Positions 27,514-35,831 of a DNA stretch of 54,801 bases are shown one piece after another. Positions within the stretch are counted from its first letter, which is position 1; every line of letters starts with the position of its first letter. The DNA comes from 40CM-4-68-19 sp036513415. GTDB taxonomy: Bacteria > Myxococcota > Myxococcia > Myxococcales > 40CM-4-68-19. The stretch is taken from NCBI GenBank assembly GCA_036513415.1, contig DATBZA010000115.1, forward strand, positions 1 to 54,801, read 5' to 3'. Made by a program: the position numbers and the translations under genes. The notes under the pieces were generated by a model, which made no database searches, was not told the DNA's origin, and saw only the letters and a list, made by a program, of their open reading frames with translations.

Positions 27514-27545
27514 GCACAGGGGCCGCGCGGAGGCGGCCCCTGTGC
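27514..27545. terminator. bidirectional terminator hairpin
   Basis: GCACAGGGGCCGC (27514-27526), a six-base loop and GCGGCCCCTGTGC (27533-27545) form a perfect 13-bp, very GC-rich stem exactly between the convergent diheme oxidoreductase and BNR genes. There is no T-run on either side, but the stem strength and position support a shared terminator. Confidence 0.75.
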
Positions 27546-27570
27546 TCCCTCGCATCGCTCCGCGCTTGCC

Positions 27571-30333
27571 TCAATCGCCCTGGTCCTCGTTCTCGTCTCC
27601 GGCTCCGGGCAGCCGCAACTTCCAGGCGCTGCGGCCGTGGGTGGCCGCGTAGAGGATGCGGGCCGAAGGCACGATGGTCAGGCCGGCCACTTCGACCATG
27701 GGCAGCCCGGTTCCTGCGGCTGTCCAGGTGGTGGACCCGCTGGCGAGGCGCATGACGCCGAAGTCGCTGGCGGCGTAGAGGTCGGCGGTCAGATCGTCGC
27801 GGACCAGGTCGGTGATGGGGAAGTCGGGGAGGTTGTAGCTAAGGTCGGTCCACGTCGCGACCGCCCCGGTCCAGGTGATTTCGAACACGTGGCCCGGCTG
27901 AGTCGGAGTGTTCACGTTGTAGCCCGAGTACGAGATCCAAGCGTGGTGGGGGATTTGCGGGTCGGGGTGGATCGAGCTGATGAACCGGCTCGGGCTGTTC
28001 GCCACCGCGGTGTCGATCCGGTGCCAGACGACCAGCATTGGGTCGAGCGCATCGGAGTTGTCGGAGACGAACACGCGGCCGGCGCCGGTGGCCGCCCACA
28101 GGGTGCTGGTGTCGGTCGGCGTGCGCTCGATCGCCGCGACCGCGCTGCCCGACCGGTCGCCCCACAGCGCCGATGTCAGCCGGGTCGACGGAGCGCCGCC
28201 GATGGGGACGAAATCGCCGCACGTCGGCTCGGCAGCGGAGGTGGTGAACTCGGGGCAGTTCGCTTCGAGGAATTCGCGGTTGCCGCCCCAGTCCTGCGTT
28301 CGCCAGACGCTCAAGGAACCCTGGAAGATGGTGCCCCAGTTCGCCGGGTGCGGGTCGCCGGTCACCGGCGGATAGAAGAACGATCCCTCGGGGCTGGACA
28401 CGATCGGCCCCGTCGCGATCACCCACTTGGTGGGATCGCCGTTGCGGAAGTTCACGTCGGATGCCTGTCCGAAGAAGGTGTTGAAGCGGAGGCGGTCATC
28501 CGCGGAGCTGAAGCCCGACTGGCCGCCGTCGCCGTAGATCTCCTGCACCCAGAGCACGGAGGAGCCGGTGTACTGCCATGTGCCGTTGTCCTGTGTTCCG
28601 CCTTGGACGTTGTTCCTGGGCCGCTTCGGGCTGACGGACAGGCTCTGGAATTGCAGCGTCGAGAGGCCGTCGTTCAAGATGGCCAGCTCGTTCGGCACCC
28701 GCCAGAGCAAGCTCTTGCAGAATGCCGTGCTGGCCGGGTCGAGGCCTCGCTGGTCGCACTTGTAGGACACGTCCGCGAACTTGCCGTCCGAGCGGACCAG
28801 CCCGCCGTCAGATCCCTCCCAGTACTGGAACGGATTGTTGGGGTTGGTCACCATCGCGTGCTGATCGGGATGCGTCGCACCGGCGTGGTGGCGGTCGCCA
28901 TCCTGCGACATGTCGCTCCAGGTGGCTCCGCCGTCGGTCGAGAGAAGCACGGCGCGCCCGTTGGTCGGGCCGTTGACGGTGTTGTAGTCGAACGAGCCCA
29001 TCAGGTAGACGAGGTCCGGGTAGCCCTTGGGCGTGTAGACGACGTTGTCGTACCAGCACTGGCCCGTGCAGTAGTTGTCCACCTGGGCCCCGCCCATCTG
29101 CGTGAACGTCGCGCCGGTGTCGGCGTTGTCGCTCCGCCAGAAGTTCGAGTGGTGTCCGGCCCCTCCCCCCTGGCCCTCGCCGACGTACATCCGCGTCGAG
29201 CCACTGGACAGCGTGGTGACGTCAAACTCGGAGCGATCGATTGCCGACCCGGCCACCGTCGGATCCTTCGCGGCGAAGATCTGCACGAAGGTGGCGCCAT
29301 TGTTGTTCGAGCGCCAGATCCCCTGCTGGAAAGCGTTGACGTAGATGACCCCGGCATGCGTGGGGTCGACCTTGACCATCGTCGATCCACGCACCGGCGG
29401 TGGACTCGGCCAGATGAGCGTGAACGTCGCCCCCGTCTGCCGCCAGAGACCGCGGGTCACGAGCGGATGCGCCGCGTTACCACTCGACGATGCGCCGCCG
29501 GAGAGAACCGACGAGATGCCGCGCACGCCGCTCGCGATGGGCACGAGCAGGTTGCCCGCGTTGTCCAGAGTCAGGTGACCGATCGATCGCTGGAAGAAGA
29601 TGTCGCTGCCGGGTACCAGCGACCAGGTCTGGCCCGCGTCGGTCGATTTGTAGATGCCCACGCCTGCCTCGGAATCGGCCGAGGCGTTGGGCTCTCCCGT
29701 GCCGGCATAGAGCGTCCGGCCGCTCGCGTCGTTCGGGTCCAGGATGAGCGACCCGATCGCGTTGGTGCCGAAGCTAGCGGAGACGAACTCCCATCTCGGG
29801 CTCTTCGCGAGCCCGTCCTTCGCCCGCCAGATGCCTCCGCCGGCCGCCGCGAGGTAGATCGGACAGTCGCCGCGGCTGCACTTCGGGCCGTTCGCGAGCG
29901 CCGTCACGCGGCCCGAGGTGAGCGCCGGCGCCCCGTCGTAAAGAAAGACGTTGAGGACGCTCGGAGTCAAGGCCTGGCTGGGGCCAATCAGCTGCCAGGA
30001 ACCGGGTGAATGCGGTCCGGCATTCAGGGTCCGCCAGCCGCCCTGTGCGGCAATGCTCGCCTCGGCCGGTACGTCGTCGGCGGGGTAGGCCCGCAACAAG
30101 TAGGCCTCGACGTCGGGCGTGAAAGCCTCATCGCGCGCTTCGTTGATGGCCGCCATCACGTTCTTGCGCTTGGCGATTTCATCGGAATCGCCCTTCTTGA
30201 ACGGAAGCGCGCGCGGGGCCGGCTCGCCGGAGCGACCGGATCTCGTCACGACGACGAGCGCAAGCGCTGCAGCGACAGGGATGGCTGCCGTGAGGCCCAC
30301 GATAGCGAGCCGGACAAACCGCCGTCGGTTCAT
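27571..30333 (-). CDS. large secreted BNR/sortilin-like beta-propeller protein
   Basis: 920 residues; RBS AAGGGGG upstream of the ATG. The N-terminus MNRRRFVRLAIVGLTAAIPVAAALALVVV is a membrane anchor or uncleaved signal. The remainder contains repeated exo-alpha-sialidase/VPS10-like propeller blades: YAGTGEPNASADSEAGVGIYKSTDAGQTW, GIWRSNNNGATF, LLSTDGGATWSDMS and YWEGSDGGLVRSDGKF. The blade sequence LYAATHGRSAWKL near the C-terminus is typical of this large WD40/BNR family. It is probably displayed in the periplasm or on the surface; no catalytic residues can be assigned. It is a second, unrelated-length BNR protein in this window besides the lipoprotein at 4100-5866. Confidence 0.85.
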   Translation of the reverse strand: MNRRRFVRLAIVGLTAAIPVAAALALVVVTRSGRSGEPAPRALPFKKGDSDEIAKRKNVMAAINEARDEAFTPDVEAYLLRAYPADDVPAEASIAAQGGWRTLNAGPHSPGSWQLIGPSQALTPSVLNVFLYDGAPALTSGRVTALANGPKCSRGDCPIYLAAAGGGIWRAKDGLAKSPRWEFVSASFGTNAIGSLILDPNDASGRTLYAGTGEPNASADSEAGVGIYKSTDAGQTWSLVPGSDIFFQRSIGHLTLDNAGNLLVPIASGVRGISSVLSGGASSSGNAAHPLVTRGLWRQTGATFTLIWPSPPPVRGSTMVKVDPTHAGVIYVNAFQQGIWRSNNNGATFVQIFAAKDPTVAGSAIDRSEFDVTTLSSGSTRMYVGEGQGGGAGHHSNFWRSDNADTGATFTQMGGAQVDNYCTGQCWYDNVVYTPKGYPDLVYLMGSFDYNTVNGPTNGRAVLLSTDGGATWSDMSQDGDRHHAGATHPDQHAMVTNPNNPFQYWEGSDGGLVRSDGKFADVSYKCDQRGLDPASTAFCKSLLWRVPNELAILNDGLSTLQFQSLSVSPKRPRNNVQGGTQDNGTWQYTGSSVLWVQEIYGDGGQSGFSSADDRLRFNTFFGQASDVNFRNGDPTKWVIATGPIVSSPEGSFFYPPVTGDPHPANWGTIFQGSLSVWRTQDWGGNREFLEANCPEFTTSAAEPTCGDFVPIGGAPSTRLTSALWGDRSGSAVAAIERTPTDTSTLWAATGAGRVFVSDNSDALDPMLVVWHRIDTAVANSPSRFISSIHPDPQIPHHAWISYSGYNVNTPTQPGHVFEITWTGAVATWTDLSYNLPDFPITDLVRDDLTADLYAASDFGVMRLASGSTTWTAAGTGLPMVEVAGLTIVPSARILYAATHGRSAWKLRLPGAGDENEDQGD

Positions 30334-30383
30334 GATGTCCCCCTTAACGATCGCAGTTGAAACCTTCGCCCGTTGCGTTTGCC

Positions 30384-30401
30384 CTCGGACGACCGTCCGA
30401 G
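30384..30401. promoter_or_regulatory. 18-bp operator-like palindrome upstream of the large BNR gene
   Basis: CTCGGACG-AC-CGTCCGAG, perfect 8-bp arms with a 2-bp centre, 51 bases upstream of the BNR gene start and 112 bases upstream of the divergent small secreted-protein gene. Length and spacing resemble TetR-family operators. No regulator gene is adjacent. Confidence 0.5.
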
Positions 30402-30512
30402 TTCACCGAGGGTGAATCAGGCCCCCCTTTAGCGATTCGTCGCCGCCGAAGTCAAGCCGCAGGGCAGCACCGCTGCCGGCAAGCAGGACCGCCCTCTCGT
30501 ATACTTGCCTGG

Positions 30513-30896
30513 ATGGGCCTGACCATCCTGTTCGGAGTGCTCGGATCCGCGTTGGCCGCAGCGATCCCGTCCACCGTCGCGTCCTCCGGAACGGCGGCAG
30601 TCGTTCGGGTGTCGGAGATTGAACCCTTCACCGTGAGCGGCCGTCATTTCCGGCCCGGGGAGCAGGTGAAGATCGTCGTGCAGGCCAAGGGCCGGTTCGA
30701 GGCGCAGCAGGCCGCGGGACCGGACGGATCGTTTACAGCCGTCATTCCCGAGGTGAAGTTTGACGAATGCAAGGGGTACGTCGTCAAGGCCGAGGGAAGC
30801 CTCGGTAGCCGCGCAGCCTTCAAGCGCCAGGCCGCAGAATGCGGCGTGCCGCTCGCTGGGTGGCGCGCGCAGCGAGAGAATCGTTGGTCACGGTGA
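30513..30896 (+). CDS. small secreted protein, possible Ig-like fold
   Basis: 127 residues from the ATG at 30513; the upstream open frame has no RBS or similarity. A signal peptide MGLTILFGVLGSALAAAIPSTVASSG is followed by a short beta-rich domain. The segments are EPFTVSGRHFRPGEQVKIVVQAKG, DGSFTAVIPEVKFDECKGYVVKAEGSLGS and FKRQAAECG. The pattern of G-x-F-P/RPGE followed by a Gly-Ser-Phe turn resembles IPT/Ig-like domains. The two Cys residues (DECKG, AAECG) could form a disulfide. I do not recognise a named family. It is divergent from the large BNR gene. Confidence 0.65.
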   Translation: MGLTILFGVLGSALAAAIPSTVASSGTAAVVRVSEIEPFTVSGRHFRPGEQVKIVVQAKGRFEAQQAAGPDGSFTAVIPEVKFDECKGYVVKAEGSLGSRAAFKRQAAECGVPLAGWRAQRENRWSR

Positions 30897-31012
30897 TCCT
30901 CGCCGGCCGAAAAGACAAGGGGTTCCGACCCGTTGCCCCTTCGCGTCCAACCGGGACGGTCCAGGACGGCCAGCGGCCCTGAAAGGAGCCCTTCCTGCCT
31001 GAGGTAGATATA

Positions 31013-31028
31013 GTGTAAAATTCTACAC
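31013..31028. promoter_or_regulatory. AT-rich near-perfect palindrome before the 81-residue gene
   Basis: GTGTAAAATTCTACAC: arms GTGTA and TACAC around a nearly symmetric AT core, in a locally A+T-rich stretch, ending exactly one base before the GTG start of the next gene. A TATAGT (31009-31014) resembles a -10 box. It may be an autoregulatory operator overlapping the promoter. Confidence 0.5.
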
Positions 31029-31274
31029 GTGTTTCACATCGAGATCGCTGAACCGCTCGATCACGTGCCCCCCGATCTACTGGTGGAGTTGCACGCCCGT
31101 CTGCGCGAGATCGGCGGCAGCTTGGATACGATGCCGGCGGAGAGCGAGATGTGGCCTTCACTCGCGGGGAGCGTCGTGCTCCTCGACGTCGAGGGCTGGC
31201 GATTCCAGTACCGCGTGGATCTGAAGGGCCGCCGTCTCGTGGTCGATTCCGCCGTCTTTTACGGCCGCAAGTAG
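31029..31274 (+). CDS. small protein of unknown function (81 residues)
   Basis: 81 residues from a GTG (31029). The N-terminal half, with EPLDHVPPDLLVELHARLREIGGSLDTMP, is predicted helical. The C-terminal half SVVLLDVEGWRFQYRVDLKGRRLVVDSAVFYGRK is beta-hairpin-like. The strand pattern faintly resembles the core sheet of RelE/ParE-type proteins, but no catalytic residue set is visible and no antitoxin gene is adjacent. No Shine-Dalgarno fits the GTG, so translation may be leaderless from the promoter-like sequence just upstream. The coding potential is moderately convincing. Confidence 0.55.
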   Translation: MFHIEIAEPLDHVPPDLLVELHARLREIGGSLDTMPAESEMWPSLAGSVVLLDVEGWRFQYRVDLKGRRLVVDSAVFYGRK

Positions 31275-31471
31275 CACGGCGCCGAACCGGACGATCAGCG
31301 CCTGTAGGTTCCCCTGCCAGCGTCCGCTCGATTTGGCCACACCGTCCAATCCGGTCGCCTGTTTGCGGCGCACGTGCGCAGCGGCGCGCTCTCCGAGGAG
31401 ATGCTGATGTGCGGAAGCTGCGGAGTGGACGGCGCGCGCAGCCGTACTAGTCTCACGCGCAGACCACTTCC

Positions 31472-32038
31472 ATGCCGAAAAAGAGACTTTTGCGGTGCCG
31501 AGCATGCCGTCTGAAGTGGTTTCCCCAAGGGGATGCCGGTGCGCCGTGTCCCGCCTGCGGAAGCAGCGAAGTCGGTACCGCGCTCCAGCTGTTCCACGTC
31601 GGGATCGCGCTCATCGCGCTGGCCCTGATCGGCTGGGCGGCGCCGTTGATCGGACAGCGGTACCCCGAGGTGCCGTTCATCGGACAGCGGTACCCCCGCA
31701 CGCCGTCGAGCGGAGCACGATCCGCCGGCGAGCGGCCCGTCGCGATGCTTGGCCCGTTGGTCGAGGCGAAGAAGCCTCCCCTCGAGGTGCAGCGAACGCG
31801 CCCGGTGGCGACGATCTCCGCGGTCATCAAGGCGAAGAAGCTGACCGTGGACGTGCAGCGAGGACCCGCTGAAGGACACAAGGTCACGCTTCGCCGCGGG
31901 GACAAGGTCACCATCCTCGAGCGGAGGGACCGCCGGTTCCTGGTCAGGGATCGGCGGGGCAACCAAGTCTACGTCCCTTTCGACAAAGTCAACGCACGCC
32001 AGAAAACGAAGACAAGGAGCCAGCATGTACAGCGCTGA
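31472..32038 (+). CDS. zinc-ribbon membrane protein, first gene of the TerY-P-type operon
   Basis: 188 residues. An N-terminal zinc ribbon has Cys9, Cys12, Cys26 and Cys29 (CRAC...CPAC). A transmembrane helix follows at about 40-61 (FHVGIALIALALIGWAAPLIG). The C-terminal 60 residues (VDVQRGPAEGHKVTLRRGDKVTILERRDRRFLVRDRRGNQVYVPFDKV) look like a small SH3-type beta-barrel. A 10-residue repeat (PLIGQRYPEV, PFIGQRYPRT) lies after the helix. The gene overlaps the VWA gene by 14 bases, so it is a structural member of the operon. It may recruit the kinase/phosphatase pair to the membrane; that role is inference. Confidence 0.75.
   Translation: MPKKRLLRCRACRLKWFPQGDAGAPCPACGSSEVGTALQLFHVGIALIALALIGWAAPLIGQRYPEVPFIGQRYPRTPSSGARSAGERPVAMLGPLVEAKKPPLEVQRTRPVATISAVIKAKKLTVDVQRGPAEGHKVTLRRGDKVTILERRDRRFLVRDRRGNQVYVPFDKVNARQKTKTRSQHVQR
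31643..31696 (+). repeat. 30-bp-period tandem duplication inside the zinc-ribbon gene
   Basis: The 24-base segments at 31643-31666 and 31673-31696 differ at a single base. They encode the PLIGQRYP and PFIGQRYP repeat after the membrane helix. It is a recent in-frame duplication. Confidence 0.8.
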
Positions 32039-32864
32039 AATCAGCCGGAAGAACCCAGGGTGCTTCATCTTCCTATTGGACCAATCCGCCTCCATGGAGG
32101 ATCCATTCGGCGGCAGCAGCGACCGGCGAAAGGCCGACGAGCTGACGACGATCATCAACAAGCTCATCCACAACCTTTCCATCCGCTGCGCCAAGGGAGA
32201 CTCCATCTACGACTACTTCCACGTGGCTGTGATCGGCTACGGCCAGGACACGGTGGTGAAGTCGGCCTTTGACGGACCCTTGACCGGGAAGGACCTGATC
32301 CCGATCAGCGAGCTCGCCAACAACCCCTTGCGTATCGAGGATCGGGTCAAGAAGTCGGATGACGGCGCCGGCGGGCTGGTGGAACAGACGGTGAAGTTTC
32401 CGCTCTGGTTCGAAGCCAAGCACGCGGGTGGAACGCCGATGAGCTCCGCCTTCAAGACGGCCGCGGACATCGTCCAGCGTTGGGTCGCCGAGCATCCCAA
32501 GGGGTTTGCCCCCATCGTGATCAACATCACCGACGGCGAATCGACAGACGGCGATCCGATCCCAGATGCAAAGGCGCTGGGTTCGTTGGGAACCGAGGAC
32601 GGAGCGACGCTGCTGTTCAACATCCACCTCTCGTCGTCCGCCGGAAATCCCATCGAGCTGCCCGCCAGCGACGAGGGACTGCCGGACAAGTTCTCCAAGC
32701 AGCTCTACGAGATGTCCAGCGGCTTGACCCCGTTCATGGTCGCGCGCGCCAAGGAGCTCGGGATGTCGGCCGGCGACGGAGCGCGAGGCTTCGTCTTCAA
32801 TGCGCAGCCGACGCAGGTGATTCAGTTCCTCGACATCGGAACCCGTCCCGCAAACCTCCGGTGA
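32025..32864 (+). CDS. von Willebrand factor A domain protein (TerY-like)
   Basis: 279 residues, almost entirely one VWA domain. The metal-ion-dependent adhesion site is complete: DQSAS at residues 19-23 (D-x-S-x-S), Thr137 in GGTPMSSAF and Asp170 in NITDGES. The opening CFIFLLDQSASMEDPFGG matches TerY-type stand-alone VWA proteins, which act as cytoplasmic scaffolds. It overlaps the zinc-ribbon gene by 14 bases and the phosphatase gene by 4 bases (GTGA). VWA, PP2C phosphatase and kinase in one operon are the TerY-P triad known from comparative genomics of Ter stress systems. Confidence 0.9.
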   Translation: MYSAEISRKNPGCFIFLLDQSASMEDPFGGSSDRRKADELTTIINKLIHNLSIRCAKGDSIYDYFHVAVIGYGQDTVVKSAFDGPLTGKDLIPISELANNPLRIEDRVKKSDDGAGGLVEQTVKFPLWFEAKHAGGTPMSSAFKTAADIVQRWVAEHPKGFAPIVINITDGESTDGDPIPDAKALGSLGTEDGATLLFNIHLSSSAGNPIELPASDEGLPDKFSKQLYEMSSGLTPFMVARAKELGMSAGDGARGFVFNAQPTQVIQFLDIGTRPANLR

Positions 32865-33655
32865 GCGATCCTCTTCACCCCAACGGACAGGCGCCGTTCT
32901 CGGTCGAGGCGTTCTCGTGCCAGAAGGCCGGGAACGCCCGAACCGAGTACGAAGACGCCTGGGCCATTCGCGGCTCGGACTCGCCCACCCGCTGCCGCGT
33001 GGCGGTCGCTGACGGCGCCACGGAGAGCAGCTTCTCCGCTCTCTGGGCGGCGCTGCTGGTCGAGAGCTTCGTCCGCGGGCGCTCCCACGGTCCTGATTTT
33101 TTCGACGGCCTGGGCGCGATCCGACGGTTGTGGTGGCGAAAGATCCGCAATCGTTCACTGCCCTGGTACGCCGCCGAGAAAGTCCGTCGGGGCGCCTACG
33201 CGGCGTTCGTCGGCGCTTCGCTGAACGCGGTGAACCGCGGGTGGCGTGCCGTGGCCATCGGCGACTGTTGCTTGTTCCACGTGACGGGGCTCCCGCCGGA
33301 CTTGCAGCTTCTGCATGCCTTTCCTTTGACCCGCTCGGAAGAGTTCGGCTCGAGCCCTTTCCTGGTAGGCTCGGTGAAGAGATCCGACGACGACCCGCTC
33401 CCGCACGTGCGCGTGACCGAGGGAGTTCTCGCGGGCAACGATACCCTCTTCTTCGCCTCCGATGCGCTGGCGGCCTGGCTCCTGCGGCGTGCGGAGAAGG
33501 GTGAGCCCGCATGGGAAACGATCAGCCTGGGCATCCAGACCCAGGAGGATTTCGAGCAACTGGTGGCGCAGGCACGCGAAGATGGAACGCGAAACGACGA
33601 CATGACCCTGGTCCGGCTCACCCGGCGGGCCGGGCAGGGCAGGGGCGGGGACTAG
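32861..33655 (+). CDS. PP2C-like Ser/Thr phosphatase of the TerY-P triad
   Basis: 264 residues from a GTG at 32861 that overlaps the VWA stop by 4 bases; the frame is open further upstream only antisense-like within the VWA gene. PP2C metal-binding motifs are seen in order: YEDAWAI, VADGATESSFSALWA, the GDC of AIGDCCLF, FASDALAAWLL and RNDDMTLV near the C-terminus. Aspartates at each of the expected PP2C positions are kept, so it should be active. It probably reverses the action of the kinase encoded next. The kinase gene starts 4 bases after this stop. Confidence 0.87.
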   Translation: MSDPLHPNGQAPFSVEAFSCQKAGNARTEYEDAWAIRGSDSPTRCRVAVADGATESSFSALWAALLVESFVRGRSHGPDFFDGLGAIRRLWWRKIRNRSLPWYAAEKVRRGAYAAFVGASLNAVNRGWRAVAIGDCCLFHVTGLPPDLQLLHAFPLTRSEEFGSSPFLVGSVKRSDDDPLPHVRVTEGVLAGNDTLFFASDALAAWLLRRAEKGEPAWETISLGIQTQEDFEQLVAQAREDGTRNDDMTLVRLTRRAGQGRGGD

Positions 33656-33659
33656 CACG

Positions 33660-35831
33660 ATGGCCACCTGGCCCGATCTCACCGATTACCACGAGGCCCT
33701 TCAATTCCCGCAGCGGTCGCTTGGCGATCCCGAGCTGCAGAGGGCCCAGATCGACAAGGACCGCTTCGGCATGCCCAAGCCGGCCACGGGCGGGAACGCG
33801 GTGGTCTACAAGGCGACGGAGGGCCAGAACGTCTGGGCGGTGCGCTGCTTTCTCAGGCCGATCTCAGATCATGCCGAGCGCTACGCCGCCATCTCCAAAC
33901 ACTTGCAGAAGAATCGTGCCGCGCACAGCACCAAGTTCTTCTATCTGGCCGACGGGCTCCGCATCAAAGGTGGCACCTTTCCAATCGTGAAGATGGCGTG
34001 GGTCCAGGGCCAGCACCTGGATCGGTGCGCCGAAAGTCTTCTGGGTCAACCGAAGGAGCTCGCTGGGCTCCGAGAGAAGTTCCGGACCTTGGTGAAGGAG
34101 GTCGAGGCCGCGAAGTTCGCGCACGGTGACCTTCAGCACGGGAACATCCTGGTGAGCGGCAAGGAGCTTCTCCTCATCGACTACGATGGCATGTGGGTTC
34201 CCGCGCTGATCGGGCGGCAGGCCACGGAGATCGGGCATCGCGCCTATCAGCACCCCAAGCGCAGCGTATCGGACTACGGGCCGTACTTGGACCGGTTCTC
34301 GGCGCTGGTCATCTACCTCTCGCTCCGGGCGCTGGAGGTCGATCGCAAGCTCTGGGAGCAGTACTACACCGGCGACAACCTCCTCTTCGTCCGAGAGGAT
34401 TTCAACGAGCCGGGCAAGACTCCCATCTGGGGCGACCTGGCTGCGCTCAACAACCCCGAGGTTTCTTATCTGGCGGGCGTGCTGGCCGCGCTGCTGACGA
34501 AGCCGGTCAAGGACCTGCCGCGCCTGGAGGCGGTGCTGTCGGGCTCCGCGGGAGTGAAGCCGCGGGAGCTCGAATCGGGGGGGCCCAGGCCTGCAGAAAA
34601 ACCGAAGTGGAGCGCGAAGCCGTCGAAGAGCGGAAGCGTGGCGGACCTCGCGCCGCAATGGAAGGCGATCTGGTCGCGGCCCGGGGAGAAGACCGAGACG
34701 CGCTGGAAGAAAGAGGTGAAGGACGGACCGGTGGAGGTGGAAAGCGAGGTCGAGGTCCTCGCCCCCGACCCGGTGCCGCTGGGAGCAGCGGCGGGCGCGG
34801 CGCTGGCGGCCGGGGCCCTGATGGGCGCCTTCGTATCGCCGGAGCTGGGACTGCTCGCCGCCGGCGGCGGCCTGGTGATCACGCGCGGCATTTCGAGGGT
34901 TCAAAGGAAGAAAGTGAAGCACATCGCCATTCGACCCATCGAGCAGCAAGTGCTGGAGCAATTCAAGACGTCCGTGCCAGGCCACAAGTCAGCCGTCACT
35001 TCCTTGCAATGCACTGCTGACGGCCGGCGTCTGTCGGTGGTGACCAAGTTTGGCGAGTGCGCCAGCTGGGAGCTCGACACCGACGGCTACAAGATCAGCA
35101 GCGTTCGCTTGCCGCCCTTCGAGCAGTCGTCGCTGGCCTCGAGCAGCCCCAAGGCGGCGGCGGTCACGGACAAGGCCGTCCTGGTCGCCGATCTCCTTTC
35201 GGGGAACAGGGTCGAGATCGGGGTCGATGCGTCGAACCGGGCATTCGCCGTGGCAACCGCGGCAGACGGCGGCAAGGTGGCTATCGGCCAGCAGTCGGGA
35301 CAGGTGCAGGTCGTGGAAGCGACGACCAAGAGGACCTTGGTCCAGGTCCCGGCAGTGAATTCCCGCATCACGGCCCTCGCGTTCTCGGAGGACGGTACGC
35401 TCCTGGTCGTGGGATCGACGGGCGGAGCGGTGCAGATCCATCGACTCACTCCCAAGCTGGAAAAGCTCGGGGAGGGTGTGCATCACCGCATGGCCGTGAC
35501 CGTGGCGGCGGCCGCGGCGAAAGGGCAAGGCTTCGCTTCAGCGGACGACTCTGGCCAGGTCGTCCTCTGGGGAAAGAACGGCCAGAAGCAGGCGGCGGCC
35601 AACCTGGGAGCTCGCGGGATCAAGGCGCTGCTGTTTCTCAGCGACCAGGCACTCGCGGCGGGTTGCGGCGATGGCACGGTGAAGATCCTGAATCCCTCGA
35701 GCGGTACGGTGCTGGCGACGCACAATCTGGGCGGCAGCGCGATCTCCGCGCTGGCCTTCGCCAAGGACAAGTTGGCGCTCGCGGTCGGAACCCAGTCCGG
35801 CCAGGTGACGATGCTCGCGCTGGAAGCGTAA
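33660..35831 (+). CDS. TerY-P-type protein kinase fused to a membrane segment and WD40 propeller
   Basis: 723 residues. The N-terminal 290 residues are a divergent protein kinase: Gly loop GGNAVVYK (44-51), catalytic loop HGDLQHGN (155-162) and metal motif DYDG (174-177, normally DFG). At the usual Lys position the sequence is VWAVRCF, so Arg62 replaces the invariant Lys. Two adjacent hydrophobic segments at about 371-411 (GAAAGAALAAGALMGAFVSP, LGLLAAGGGLVI) could anchor it in the membrane. The C-terminal 280 residues are WD40-like repeats (PGHKSAVTSLQCTADGRRLSVV, RITALAFSEDGTLLVVGS, AISALAFAKDKLALAV). It forms the third element of the triad. Its 3' end directly abuts the convergent helicase gene. 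Confidence 0.87.
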   Translation: MATWPDLTDYHEALQFPQRSLGDPELQRAQIDKDRFGMPKPATGGNAVVYKATEGQNVWAVRCFLRPISDHAERYAAISKHLQKNRAAHSTKFFYLADGLRIKGGTFPIVKMAWVQGQHLDRCAESLLGQPKELAGLREKFRTLVKEVEAAKFAHGDLQHGNILVSGKELLLIDYDGMWVPALIGRQATEIGHRAYQHPKRSVSDYGPYLDRFSALVIYLSLRALEVDRKLWEQYYTGDNLLFVREDFNEPGKTPIWGDLAALNNPEVSYLAGVLAALLTKPVKDLPRLEAVLSGSAGVKPRELESGGPRPAEKPKWSAKPSKSGSVADLAPQWKAIWSRPGEKTETRWKKEVKDGPVEVESEVEVLAPDPVPLGAAAGAALAAGALMGAFVSPELGLLAAGGGLVITRGISRVQRKKVKHIAIRPIEQQVLEQFKTSVPGHKSAVTSLQCTADGRRLSVVTKFGECASWELDTDGYKISSVRLPPFEQSSLASSSPKAAAVTDKAVLVADLLSGNRVEIGVDASNRAFAVATAADGGKVAIGQQSGQVQVVEATTKRTLVQVPAVNSRITALAFSEDGTLLVVGSTGGAVQIHRLTPKLEKLGEGVHHRMAVTVAAAAAKGQGFASADDSGQVVLWGKNGQKQAAANLGARGIKALLFLSDQALAAGCGDGTVKILNPSSGTVLATHNLGGSAISALAFAKDKLALAVGTQSGQVTMLALEA

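Noticed and set aside
27637..30009. A 790-codon open frame opposite the large BNR gene.
   Set aside because: Composition and lack of motifs show that it is an antisense shadow; the minus-strand frame has signal sequence, RBS and BNR repeats.
31029..31274. Considered a type II toxin-antitoxin pair.
   Set aside because: Only one short gene is present and RelE-type catalytic residues are not recognisable; kept as unknown protein.
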